NCBI GenBank assembly: GCA_003415625.1
Contig: PYIU01000011.1
Location: 943,001 to 1,007,000, forward strand
Direction of reading: 5' to 3'
DNA length: 64,000 nucleotides
From: Aquanectria penicillioides
Taxonomy: Eukaryota > Ascomycota > Sordariomycetes > Hypocreales > Nectriaceae
Made by a program: the position numbers and the translations under genes. Numbering within the stretch: position 1 is the stretch's first letter; the number at the start of each line of letters is the position of its first letter. Below the pieces are notes generated by a model. It was not told where the DNA came from, did no database searches, and saw only the letters and a list, made by a program, of their open reading frames with translations. Positions 32,337 to 43,737 of the stretch are shown piece by piece.

Positions 32337-33827
32337 ATGTATCTGCCAGCGGAAATTAGAAATGAAATTGCCACATGTTTCCTCAGCTCGGAATTTGACC
32401 CTTGGTTCGGTGGGGAGTTCCACATCCGACCTTCTTTCGGCGAAGGAGCCGCAGAGGATGTTTTAAAACGAAATCCTTTCTTCCGCTTAAGGCCTTCTTT
32501 AGACATCCTTCTCAGATTGCGCCTCGTTTCGCGGGACTGGCACCAAACTGCCACACTAGTACTGCAGGAGCATTTCTGGTGGCCTATCACCTTTGATGCC
32601 AAAAGATCCCTTGAGACAGCAAAAGCTTCCTGTGTTCCGAGTAACCCGAATTGTTTAAAGAGCAATCTTTGGCCTTTGTCTGGTCGGATAGTTAAAAAGT
32701 TACGCATCAACGAAATACGACATGCATTGACGTTCCGGAGAGTCTATCTCGAGGACCCGGATTTATTAGAAACTGTGGGCTATGACGCGCCATATGCAGA
32801 GCGCCATCAGTTCAGAGACGAGAAAGTGGTCATTGGGGACGGTTCTGACTTCCACTTTCATTACGACATGGCCAACGAGCACAAGCTATTGTGCAATATA
32901 TTTGACGGCCTTCAAGAGGTACACGCATTCAGCCTCTCGTTCCCTAGAGCGAGTCCGAGACACCAGTTGTGGGCAGAGTGCTATGATATTCAAGCCATTG
33001 ATGAACTGGTCACAACGTTTCGTCATGCGCTCGACTCGACAGCGTTCAGGCATCTCGTGGATCTTCGCCTTGATTTGCCATGCACCAAACACGTCGAACA
33101 ATTCACCAAGTCGATGTCACAAAATGCCCGAGACCAACTGCGTCATTTGCGTCTTAGAATAACAGACGGAACCGGCCAAAATGGTAATTCAGACATATAT
33201 AACACTGGGGATCCAACAGAGGACGGGGTAGCCGACGGAGACTCGTTGTTAGACAGTGTCCCCCCCAGCAACGTCCAAGTACAATATCCAAACAGACTTC
33301 ATCAGAATTCGCTATGGGAGTTTGTGGCGTCCTGCCCAAACCTTGAGTCTCTGGGCGTTATAGGAACCCACTACCTTGACTTGGATCGACTCGGCTGGAA
33401 CTCTTCTCCAAGTTTTAGTGGCCTTCGCACTTTATATTTACGTCGAGTTTGGACAAGCATCCCATCTCTTCTGAAGTTGTTGTGCCCGCACTCCGAGTCG
33501 AACTCTTGCCCTCCCTTACGTTGCATTCATTTGAGCGATGTCAAGGTTCATCCCGATGGCGGTAATTGGTCCCAATTATTCGCATATTTATATGAGCAGT
33601 GTGCTACCCTTCAAAGCATAAAAGTAGAGCAACTAACATACTTTTCGTCACACGAGCATTTCCTCTCTAATAATAGAGTGTGGGAAAATTACGACGCCAT
33701 TTGGACTGAAAGTGTAGATGATTGGGAAGAGTTACGCCAATTGACACGTCATCTGATACGAAAAGCAGGAGGGGAAAAAAATTATCCAAAAGAATGTTAT
33801 GAGTGTATCCTTGAAGACGAGGATTAG
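32337..33827 (+). CDS. F-box-like / leucine-rich-repeat-type protein
   Basis: One exon, 496 aa from ATG at 32337 (MYLPAEIRNEIATCFLS). The N-terminus LPAEIRNEI, followed after an insertion by LDILLRLRLVSRDWHQTA, is the pattern of fungal F-box or F-box-like entries (LP.EI...I, then LRLVSR.W). The rest has scattered leucine-rich segments (LVDLRLDLP, LRHLRLRI, LRTLYLRRVW) and ends in an acidic ILEDED. F-box proteins tether substrates to SCF ubiquitin ligases. The substrate is unknown. The frame is intact and no intron is needed. Confidence 0.65.
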   Translation: MYLPAEIRNEIATCFLSSEFDPWFGGEFHIRPSFGEGAAEDVLKRNPFFRLRPSLDILLRLRLVSRDWHQTATLVLQEHFWWPITFDAKRSLETAKASCVPSNPNCLKSNLWPLSGRIVKKLRINEIRHALTFRRVYLEDPDLLETVGYDAPYAERHQFRDEKVVIGDGSDFHFHYDMANEHKLLCNIFDGLQEVHAFSLSFPRASPRHQLWAECYDIQAIDELVTTFRHALDSTAFRHLVDLRLDLPCTKHVEQFTKSMSQNARDQLRHLRLRITDGTGQNGNSDIYNTGDPTEDGVADGDSLLDSVPPSNVQVQYPNRLHQNSLWEFVASCPNLESLGVIGTHYLDLDRLGWNSSPSFSGLRTLYLRRVWTSIPSLLKLLCPHSESNSCPPLRCIHLSDVKVHPDGGNWSQLFAYLYEQCATLQSIKVEQLTYFSSHEHFLSNNRVWENYDAIWTESVDDWEELRQLTRHLIRKAGGEKNYPKECYECILEDED

Positions 33828-33855
33828 AAGCTCGAGACAGTTGCCAGAAGCTGAA

Positions 33856-36748
33856 TTATCGAAGCTTTCGCTTAACAGAAAGAAGAATCTCTGACACTTC
33901 GGACAACCTATCATAAATGTGGCCGGGTAGATTCTCCAGTGCTAGCAGACCGTCGAGGACGGCGTCGGCACGACCAAGATCAGTCCGAGCATTACGGCTC
34001 GCCTCGTGGAGATCGCTAATTTCTACCTCTGTTTGCGAATTTCTAGCCTTAAGCCTCTGGTAATTCCTCCGTAGTTGGGTCTGGTCGAATGAACTTTGGG
34101 GAGGCTGTGTCGTCGTCGTATCAGAGGAATATGACGTCGAAAACACTTGGCTTGTTGACTGGACATCAGAGTCGGTACCAAATGCGGAAGCTCCGGTATG
34201 AGGCGTTGGACAGAATGATAATGAGTCAAGGGTACCATAATTTTCATTTTCCATGGACGCTTCCAATAATGGAACCTCAAACGTGTGAGAGGCTGATGGG
34301 GTTGTGGTGAAAGTCAACTGGTCCAAAGCTGAAAGATTATTTTGTGAGGTTGCCGCCTCAGACTCCGATCTGCTCGGCGTGGGTATTAGCAACAATATCC
34401 GAACTTGAGAGGCTCCCTTTATCCAGCTTGTCATGAACTTACCCAGTGACACCAAAATATTGAGCATCAGATTGCCCTGGTTCTCTTTGAGTGAATGAAA
34501 CGTTTGGGAACATCATGGCTGGTATCATGAATGCATCGTAATGCATGTAGTCTAAATCACAGGGGTTAGGCACTTCATGTTCCAACTTAGAACTTGTCAA
34601 CATACATGGCCAGTATTCATTCTTTAGAGATTGTAAATCCCGATAAACCATGCCCGGAATGAGAAGCTGGAAAAACTCCCACCAAGCGTCTTCCTCTGAT
34701 CCCAAGCATGAAATTCGCTCAAGCTCTGACTCATGTTCAACTGTCATAAACCTTTCATCTGAAGGAATATCCCTGTTCTCACAAGGTTCAGATTGCTTGT
34801 AATGGGTTATGAGCTTCCGCTTTGTTTCAAACGATCTCCAGCACCGATTACAACGGAACGATCGCATATGTCTTCGGTTCAGGTGTTGTCTATTTGTGAG
34901 TTAGAAACAAGGTACCTATTCGCTAGACAGGCACTATTCGTACTTGAGACGTTGGATACCAGCGCATCCACCCTCTGGATTCCGAGGACCTGGCCGAAAG
35001 CAGTGCTGGGATCTCTCATGCACTTGATACGGGCAAGCAAATCTTGCTAGCTTTTTCTTGCCTCTCGAGGCGGGGGCCCGGTGGCGTGGAGTGCTGTTCT
35101 GGTCGTCATTTCCGCCAGTCCTATTGTCATTGCAATCGTCATCAGGTGGATTGTTATTGTTTTCTCCTGATAGCGATAGAGATGTTTCGGCGTTGCCTAC
35201 ATTTTGGTTCCCCGACTCAGTCTTTTCCCCACTTGCATCGTCCGAGTGAGGTTGCTCTTCATCGTTCATTTCATCTTCATCTATCTCATCTCCTGAAGAA
35301 TCGTTGTTTTGTATGTTCGTTTGGTTTGCCGAAGATTTTTTCAAAGAGAGGACTTCAATTCGTACTCTTGCAAGGCCAATCTGCCGCCTCGGTCGTTTTG
35401 ATTCGAGTTGAAATTTGTATCCATGACCCTGTGGTTGGGATTTCACAGAACAGCGAGTGTTTGGTTCTTGTATCGAAACTGATGTCTCAGGACCCCCGTC
35501 TTGTTCACTTCGTTTACGATCTGAACGAGGACCATCCCAGAAGCCTGAATCTCGCCATTTTCTAGGCAACCTATCACCTTCAATATTGCCCGAAGTCTCT
35601 TCCACCTTCGTATTGATCATTGTCAAGGGCATCCCTCTTTCTTTAACAGAATGGCCATCAATGGAGGCGTTTGGCAAACTTGCCAAAGCCTTCAGACTTT
35701 GCTCAGATACGACCCACTTTCCAGGGATAGGCAAGTATCTCATTTCATCAAAAAGTTTCGTTCTGTCTTTAGTGTGAAAGCTGCCCGCAAGGGAAGCAGA
35801 AAGAGTAAGGGGGAAACCATGTGTGCTAGGTTCAAGAATATCAGTGATTTTCAGTCCCCCTGGTTCGTACTGAGGCTCCCGCTTAATACCAACCTTATCC
35901 AATAAATTGTTGAGTGATGTTTCCGGCCATGGCTTATCCAGCCCACTCGGGAAGCAGTACAGCTTTCCAGAGCTGGGAGATTGAGCAGCGGTATATACTT
36001 TTAACTCTGTGCCAGCACTACAACTAGTGCTAGCGATTGGTTCCATTCCGAAGGTGGACTTGGTTGTTCCAGGGAAGAGAAAAACACCACTTCCACCTTT
36101 GATTTTTTTTGCTGGCTTGCCCTCACCTTCGAAGATATCAGGATCGGCCTTTGCTTCCCAGCGACGCTTCGGTATCGATCCAGTGCCCGATTTATCCCAG
36201 AAACTTGAAGCTTCTTGGGCGGCACCCGCTTCTTCATCGGTGTTGCTCTCTCCCAGGGGAATCGTCAGAACCCTTCCAACAGCGAAGTTGTCAATTTCGA
36301 GGTCATCATTACTAGTAAGGCTTAACCTCCGCGTGCCCCAGGTAGCAGCCTTTGAGATGATAGACTGATTGTCGGAGCACATGGTCTGGAATTTTTGCAT
36401 GGCGTCAACTGACGATTCTGGTTGAAGTCTCCGCTCTCCGTGCTCAATGGGGTGGAGCATCGGCCCATCGCCCCAAATACGACTGGACGCAATGATTTCA
36501 TGATCTTTTTCATGCAAATCACCATTTCCGAGGCTGAAGTAGCTTTGTCTTGGTATGTATTTGTTGCTGGTTTCGTGACCGAGGGGGATATGCTCATCCA
36601 ACTCATCAATCGAGGCATCAACAGCTCTCAGATCGTCCCAACTGACCTCATTTGGATCAATCGGCCACTCTCCTGAATCTTCCTCCAGCCATTCGCAACT
36701 AATCCACTGTTCAATCTCTCGCCGGGTTAGCCACACATTCGTGCTCAT
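33856..36748 (-). CDS. Large C2H2-like zinc-finger protein
   Basis: Four exons (36748-34944, 34889-34606, 34551-34443, 34369-33856) sum to 2712 nt, or 903 aa. The introns are 54, 54 and 73 nt with GT..AG ends. The N-terminal 560 residues are low in complexity and charged, with an acidic Asp/Glu/Asn-rich stretch near 500-570. The finger module begins at about 575: RFACPYQVHERSQHC..CAGIQRLKQHLNRRH, then FRCNRCWRSFETKRKLITHY. This fits the fungal C2H2 pattern in which Cys/His pairs are split by introns. The tail has a coiled coil (ARTDLGRADAVLDGLLALE). It may act as a nuclear regulator; nothing shows a specific role. Confidence 0.8.
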
Positions 36749-38240
36749 CTTGGGCGAAGGATCGGATTCGAGAGACGTGGGCGGCAGGCTACGATCTGAG
36801 ATGGAGATGAAAGTGACAGGTCAGGGCATCAGTTGATCCCAAATGTGGACTCGGTCGATTCATCGATTGTAGCCAGATGTGGTGATCGAAGGTGTTTCGG
36901 CCAGATGTGTCGAGCCCAGGCCTTTGTGTTGGGAAGCGCCGGCGAGGAAGATTGAGGCTCCACACAGCGTACAGTGAGTACCAATAACAAATCACTTGCG
37001 ACGGCTTGGACTTATCTCTGCGCAATTCAGAAAATTTGAGACAAAGCCATCTTTTTGGCGTCTCTTCTGCACAAACAAACCCAAGATGCGCTCTGGCAAC
37101 CTCAACATGCAAGTCAATTGGGAGATGCATTCGTCAAGTCAGCCTTACCAGCCCCTTGGACTGCTGCCTCAGGCACCGAAACACAATTGTGTTTGCTCAC
37201 AGGCAACCCTCATTGGCAAAGTGGAGCCATGCTAACACACAATGTCGCAATCAAGGAAGAGAAGACACATCTTGTGTAGAAAACGACCAAGGCAATCTCA
37301 TTTAATTTATTAGACAATAGATCAACACACATGTTGTAGGAATTCCCTTTTATTTTCTTTATTTTTTTTTTTATTTTTTTTTTACGTCTCTGGACCCGCA
37401 CAACATGTGTGCAGCACCTCCACAAGATGTCACCACAACCATGGAACCAATACGGCTGGGCGGCAGCATTCGAGCAGATAAATCATTTGAAATCCCCAGT
37501 TTACAAATTTCCTACTCCTCGACATTGTATTATCCTCGGTTGCGAATCCTCTCAGAGTCCTACTATCACAATTGGTTTCCCAGAAATTCATCCAACACTA
37601 CCGTTGCCTCAATTCTCCTCTTCCACAACCCATCAATCCAGCATGTCCACTTCAACCACGAACTTTACAACCCCAGAAAAGGGTCCCATTTTGAGGTAAG
37701 TTCTGAGCGGCAAAAGACCAATTGATCATTTCAGTGCTTATTGTATACTTTCCCTCTGAAGCTCGGAACGTAGCCATCAAGTTCAGTCACACAAGGTGTC
37801 ATCTGTCTATTGTGAACCAGACGATTCCTCCGAAGCATACGGTATGAAGTATTGGGCTCGCGAATCGAGAATCAAACACACGGGTATTCCATCGCCCTAC
37901 AATAAATCAGAGGCATTTATGGGTATTGGCGCTCAGTTCACAACAACAAGTTAGAATTTTGGATGGTATCCATTTAACTGTGGTATTGCCGTAATACGCA
38001 ATGAATTGGGGGTGTAGCCTAAAAGGGCACATTGGGTGGCTGGAATGAGCCCGGAATTTGATTTAGATGCGTAGCAATTTTTTATAAGTATGTTTGTCGT
38101 TTATTTGTATGACAAAGAGACGCAGCTAGTCATGCGATGAATTAAATTGGCTTCTTCGCACTATGACAAACATGCGCCAGCATACCAACCTGAGCACCAA
38201 TTCGCATCCCATTTTCAAGAAAAGCAAAGCTTACTGTTAG
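36749..38240. other. Intergenic, 1.5 kb
   Basis: Promoter of the C2H2-like gene on the left. A T-rich block is at 37346-37383. Short plus-strand frames near 37405-37725 have no recognisable domain. The right end is the 3' flank of the GMC relic. Confidence 0.4.
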
Positions 38241-39490
38241 CTACAGTGGCGCTCTTAATCCCTTTTGAGAGTCGGCGATAATCATCTCAGCTGCGCGTTC
38301 TCCGACACACAAAGTATCCATTGGGCTAATCGAAGTCATACAAGTGAAGATGCTTGCATCAGCCACTCGAAGCCGATTGATCCTTCACATCTCAAGGTCA
38401 GGGCCAACCACCGCCCTCAGATCACTTTCAACATCCCCCATCGTCGTGGTGCCACATGGGCGATATACCGTATTGGAAACCTTGCGTCTGTACTCGCAGA
38501 GCTGCTCATCGGTTGTAATATTGGGCCCGGGTGCTATCTCACGCTTTAGATAGGGCTTAAATGGCTCAGCTTGAGCCATCTTGCGCGCTATCTTGAGCAT
38601 GAATAGATTACTGTCCTTGTCGTAATTCTCCTTGTCGCTGAAGTATCGCTAGTCAAAAGCCGGTTTCTCCATGGGGTCTGCAGACTTGAGGTACAAACGC
38701 CCGACTGACCCGGTTGCAGATTGTATAGGATGAACAGAAGCCGTTTTTAAGCGCGTCATATCCCATCGACTTTGTATAAAAGTCGAATGGGACAGTAAAT
38801 ATGTGGAATACCGCGTCTATAGCGTTTCCATCATCCCCCTTGGCGTTAAAAGCCTCCCGCCTAAGAACAAATGTAGCTTCCGATCCCATGACCACTTGAT
38901 GATCAAGAACTTCCTCATTAAGTCCCCACATATACATCCTTTCAACATTGTCTTGGAGATTTGCTCCTATTACAGGAATAATATTCTTCAAGGGGATACC
39001 AAGCGATTCAAGATGCTCCTGAGGACCAAGGCCGGACAGCAGCATCAGTCGAGGGTTGTCTATAGCTCCGGCGCTCGAATGATCTCGGACCTAGCATTGA
39101 CATCGTTGAGGTTGCCCGTGCTCGTGGTGGAAAGGTATAAATAAAATTCCTCCATTATGGCTGGAACAACTTCCGAGCATCTTGGCTCTGGAGTGGATGA
39201 TGTTACTATTTGCTTAAGACGGGTCTGAGTCATTTCGAACTTGTAACTCTTTCACAAGGCAGATGCCTGCTTACCATTGGGCCAGGGCACTGAACGGTAT
39301 CCCTAGTCAAATTCTTCAGAGTTCCAGAGATCGGCAAGACCTTTCAGGTTAAGGATGTTTTCCTTTTTCGAAGTCGCTCCCCCCTCCTTCAATCATCAGA
39401 ATCCGGCGTGTGGAATTCCTTCAGAAAGTCTGCTAGCGACAACACAACTAGCAGTGCCGCCTCCGACAATGACATAGTCAAAGACACGGT
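38241..39490 (-). pseudogene. GMC-family flavin oxidoreductase pseudogene
   Basis: Family landmarks lie in order on the minus strand but in several frames. The FAD-binding start FDYVIVGGGTASCVVASRLSE is near 39485-39420. The second signature GAIDNPRLMLLSGLGPQEHL is near 39080-39020, followed by LGIPLKNIIPVIGANLQDN. The C-terminal CGTTTMGDVESDLRAVV then RLRVADASIFTCMTSI ends at the stop 38241-38243. A TGA follows DLEM near 38380, and frameshifts separate the blocks. Much of the substrate-binding region is missing. Intact members oxidise alcohols, choline or aryl alcohols with FAD. Confidence 0.85.
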
Positions 39491-40180
39491 AGTGACATGT
39501 TGAAAACTTATGTGTTCAGAAATAGATCGGATCTTTCGCTTGTCATACTTGCCGGGTTCATGAAAACTGCGTGAACAGCGTCTCCATAGTCGTCTCAAAC
39601 CGATACCCAAGGCACCCTTTCAGGGTTATTGGACATAAGGAAATTTTCAACGTCAGGAAGCCTTCCTTATCATCGATTTTGCGAATCTTCCAAAGGCCTT
39701 GCCATAAGTCTCTATCCAGAAGATATCCATGGCCCAGACAATGTTGACCTCGGTAAAGGATGCAAACCCAACCTTTCGGTCACAGTTTGCAATTGCATTC
39801 TCATTGTCGAACGATAAAATTGAGGCTTCACCATTTGTGAGTTTATTAGATTCGGGGAGACCAGAGAACACGAAGTGTCTAATGCCTTGTCTAATGGCAG
39901 CACAATCACTATCTTTCCCATGACCGACTCGGGGGATCCAATTTCATTTTTGAAGTTTGGATCATCAGAGTCTGTATTGAGAAACACACCAGACGCGCCT
40001 TGAGAGGCGACGTCAAGTTCTTCGATCTTCCATGAGTCAGCTTTGACGACCTCGAAATCCTCGGCGATGCGACGCTTTGCCTTTGCCGTGTTTCTGTCGC
40101 GAGTGGTCAATCGAACCCAGAAATCAGAGTTTCCGTGAAGTGAATCCGCAACCGAGCCACCTACCATGCCAGTGCTTGAG
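39491..40180 (-). pseudogene. NmrA-like Rossmann protein pseudogene
   Basis: The N-terminal TGMVGGSVADSLHGNSDFWV corresponds to the GATGxxGG dinucleotide-binding turn. ASQGASGVFLNTDSDDPNF follows. After a one-base shift near 39905, CAAIRQGIRHFVFSGLPESN continues and later FTEVNIVWAMDIFWIE. Further frames carry VPWVSVRDDYGDAVHAVFMNP. At least two frameshifts break the gene. Its 3' end runs almost directly into the GMC relic, so the join may mark a deletion. NmrA-like proteins bind NAD(P) and act as redox sensors or atypical reductases. Confidence 0.8.
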
Positions 40181-40826
40181 TGTCAAATATCAGATGATAA
40201 AACACTTTCAAGGTATACACTTCGATATGACATCATTTGGTTTTTGCCGCGTGTGAGTAAATCAAGGCCGCACAAAGCGGTAAGGATATGCGGTCCTCGT
40301 TATTTGGCCAAATCGGGTAAGGATGCCATATGAATAGTCGTTGATGGTCATCTTGCAGGCTGCTACATCTGAACGAAATAATTGTCACCTGTGTTACAGT
40401 TAGGGCATCTGCATAAACCGAATATGAGCTTGAGACTAGACTCTTCCTGCAGATATGATATCGCACTAGACACGCGCCATTTCAACAGTTGGCTTTCCTC
40501 ATTCGAAAATATTTCGAGTTATCATCCGCTTCTCGACTTCCACACCATCGAACTGATTTCAGACCCAGCACAATGCTAATAGAGCCCGGATATTCCTAAT
40601 GTAGACCGTTCATCACGGTCCGTCCGACAACATAGCATACAGAAGCTAAACCAATCTGATCATGAATTCCCTAGGTCATAGGTCAGGGGGAAATCGTTCA
40701 ACTACTTGTAACATAGTCATGTTACTCGTGCTTAGATATTCACACCGGTATCTACATTGGTACCAAATTCCCCGTCTGTGGCAGAGTGTGTCAATAATTC
40801 TGTCATCATATTATATTTCTCCTTCA
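40181..40826. other. Former divergent promoter region
   Basis: It lies between the divergent NmrA relic and amino-acid permease relic. No intact feature was recognised. Confidence 0.4.
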
Positions 40827-42270
40827 ATGACAATGGATTCGCCTCGGATCACAGCCTCAGATGAGAAGTTAGCCGTTGAAGTGCCAATCACATCAGAAAC
40901 TCTTGAGTCTCAGGGCACGATCACCGATGAGGCTGTTTTAAAAGAAGACTTTGCTATTGAACGTACAGTCCCCTTTGTTGGTTTCCTGATCTTCACATGA
41001 GCCATAAGGCTAAACCATAAACTCTTGAAGAAATGGGCTACAAGCCCCAGATGAAACGCAAATTCGGTCTACCTCAGCTAATCGGGAGCGCCTTCATCTT
41101 GACCAATTCATGGGTCCGAGTTGCTTACTGCTTCAATACTGGGCTTGCAGCAGCTAGCCTAGCCGGTATCATCCACGGATTAATTTTGGTGTTTGTAATC
41201 AACATTTTCATCGCCATGCCCAATTCTGAGGAGCAGTATTACTAGGCAATAAGACTTGCTCGGACAAAATGCACTAGAATCAGTTCTTACATTACGAGAG
41301 TATTGAATATATTCGCGGCATACTTTGTGGCGGCCAGCTCCTTTATCACTGTTAGCATGTTCGTATTTGCATTGTGTTAAGTTAGTCGTCCCCGACTTAT
41401 AAGTTTCATTAACAGCTAAGATCTGTCAAATTATCTCGGCAATTTTCTTACTGTACTTTGAATCAGCGATCTCTCTCAATTGCGAGTTTATCCTAGTGCA
41501 ATCGGGATCAATTTAATAGCTGATGTTGTTGACTTTTCTGGAAAGGCCATTACAAAGAGCGTCTATGTTGGCCTGTATCGTCATCACCATCGGTCTTCCT
41601 ATCAATCCAGCGCTCATACAGACGCCAAGTTCATCTTTACAACTATTGGAAACTCTAGCGGATGGAAATCAGGCGGCATGGCGTTTATCGTTGGACTCGT
41701 CACTGCGAACTTCAGATTCGCCGTGCTCGACAGTGCAGCTCACTTAGCCAAGGAAACTCCAGACCCTGCCCGTAACGTCTCCAAAGCCATATTATTTGCC
41801 TTCTTCATAGGGTTTCTTACTGTTTTTCCACTTGCATCTGTCCTTCTTTATAATGTAACGGAATATCGCCAAAGATCAACCACACTCACGAACTCCCTGC
41901 TCCAAGAGCTACTTTGCGTTCCTTTCGGAAGAAAAACCTCGGCTATCGTTGCAATAACCTTTTTTTGTCGTTGCCTATTTCACTTACATATTTCCACAGC
42001 ATGCTTATCAAGCCAGGATGTGTCGGGCGTTTTCTTGCGACAATGGCTTGCCCCCCTCAAACTCATGGGTCAAGTCAACTAAAAGACCCACGTTCCACTC
42101 AAAGCACATTTCTTGCCCATCTTTTATGTCATAATCCTTGGATTTATTTACATTGCATTGACACCAGCTTGGAATGGGTTCGTCCAGATTTTCATCTTCA
42201 ATCTCCAAGCAACCACAAGAACTCGCATTCAGTTTTCGGTCATGAAGCCTTGTCACTGGAGTTATAGTTT
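40827..42270 (+). pseudogene. Amino-acid/GABA/choline permease (APC family) pseudogene
   Basis: A long N-terminal hydrophilic tail from 40827 (MTMDSPRITASDEKLAVE) leads, after a break near 41000, to MGYKPQMKRKFGLPQLIGSAF. It continues with FNTGLAAASLAGIIHGLILV, an expected Trp as TAG at 41243-41245, and ISSYITRVLNIFAAYFVAAS. Later VLDSAAHLAKETPDPARNVS and ILFAFFIGFLTVFPLASVLLY match the conserved TM8-TM9 region of fungal GABA/choline permeases. Stops and frame changes recur. It lies divergently from the NmrA/GMC relics. Confidence 0.82.
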
Positions 42271-42550
42271 TTTCTTACCTCACATATTTGATCCCTTTGA
42301 TAAGTTCCATCTGGAGACGAAATGGTCAGCCGAAAGGACTAAGGGCGAGGACTTTCATTCCCCACGGGGAACCGGGGATGTCTTTACAAGCAAGGCTACA
42401 ACCAAGCTATACAACAGGGGAGAATGAACACAACTCTTCTATTTCACGCTACTCAACATAATTCGGAATTATGACAAGACAAGCTAAAGGTCTTGCATCA
42501 GAGTGACTAGGCTTATCCGCTTAGCGCCACTAGATCCGAGATCCAAGACA

Positions 42551-43131
42551 GCATTATCTGGGGGTGAGTATAGACGCGCGTGTGGGGCTCAATAATTCGA
42601 CCAAATAGGAAATTTCAACACCTTGTATTTGGACTAGCATCTTAGCATAGAATCTCTGTCGAGAAACCAATCGTGGGATGAAAAAAGAAGTTCGCTTCGC
42701 TTGAATGGCCGCATACACATTGGGAGTGTTGAGCGGAGACAGGTCGTCCGGCTCGGCAATGAAGCACACGACATATACCAACCTAGGATAGACTATACCA
42801 TAGGATCCTGTTGCTTCCGCTCATTGGCGATCATGTTGTCGAGCAGAGCCCGGGCGCCGACAAGATGCTCTTGTCGGGATCAACAGCTTCGGCCCACGGT
42901 TTGGTGGCCGCAAGCCTGTTAATGATCCAGGATGTCTCGGCGTCCCAACGCGTGGGCAGCGCAGCTGTGAGACAGACGGAGCCTCGCCGTTGGCAACGAA
43001 GGCACACCGGAAATGCTTCGTCGCAGTTGGCGCGCCGCAACTTGCACTACTTGCATCCGAGTTTGCTGTAGGCGCGGCATATCCTGGTTCCAGTCGACGA
43101 TGAAGTAGAAGAAGAGGAGGAGGATACTGAC
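42551..43131 (-). pseudogene. Zn2Cys6 transcription-factor fragment
   Basis: The minus strand around 43075-42985 reads as a zinc cluster with a stop inside: GCK-stop-CKLRRANCDEAFPVC, then LRCQRRGSVCLTAAL. The spacing CxxCx6C..CxxCx6C is recognisable. Downstream pieces such as FIAEPDDLSPLNTPNVYAA follow in another frame. The rest of the regulator is absent. It was probably the pathway-specific regulator of the decayed cluster around it, but this is an inference from position only. Confidence 0.65.
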
Positions 43132-43345
43132 CCAAGTAGGCTAAGCTCTGCCAGAAGCTAAAACCTTCCAACTATGCCTGCTATGGGAACAAGCACATGT
43201 CCTGCGATGTTGTATCGATTTGATTCTTTGCACACACGTCTTGAATCCTTCTGGCACACTGCATGCATCCCTTCAACACCAACCTGGGTGCAAACTCCGC
43301 ATAAATAGCGACAAAAGCAGCCCTCGAGCCCAATCAGAAGAGCAC

Positions 43346-43430
43346 GGCTTCGTGGTCTAGTGGTATGATTCGTGCTTTGGGAACAATTCTCAGCTGCACG
43401 AGGCCCCGGGTTCGAGCCCCGGCGGAGCCC
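43346..43430 (+). tRNA. tRNA-Pro (UGG) with a 13-nt intron
   Basis: The cloverleaf folds fully. The acceptor arms are GGCTTCG and CGGAGCC with discriminator C at 43430. The D arm contains GTCTAGTGGTATGAT. The anticodon stem CGTGC/GCACG lies at 43371-43375 and 43396-43400. The T arm is CCGGG-TTCGAGC-CCCGG. The anticodon TGG (43378-43380) reads proline codons. A 13-nt intron (43382-43394) sits one base 3' of the anticodon, the canonical nuclear position. A CTTTTTG run about 10-15 bp downstream is a likely Pol III terminator. Confidence 0.93.
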
Positions 43431-43737
43431 TCGCAAACGTCTTTTTGCTCACTGTTTTTGCCCCCTGGTCCATCTGCTGGGCAACAAACAAAACACACAA
43501 AGCGAGGCGAGGTAAATGAAGAGAGATGTTGCCACAACAGATTCGGCAAAGTGATTTGTGGGTAGGACTCATGGCTATATTTCGTCATGTTATATGTAGT
43601 TACAACGCAACTCTGGGGCTCAAGATGTGGAGCTGAGCAAATGCTCACATGCTATTTCTTACATTTAAGTCCGAAAAGGTAGGTAGTTGGGTCTTCTTTC
43701 AAAACCAGGCAGTCATAACTTCTTCCTTTTCTCATAC
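43431..43737. other. Short intergenic after the tRNA
   Basis: The Pol III T run near 43441-43446 is the only feature recognised. Confidence 0.5.

Noticed and set aside
37405..37725. Plus-strand frames near 37.4 kb
   Set aside because: Two overlapping short frames without recognisable domains beside a T-rich block.
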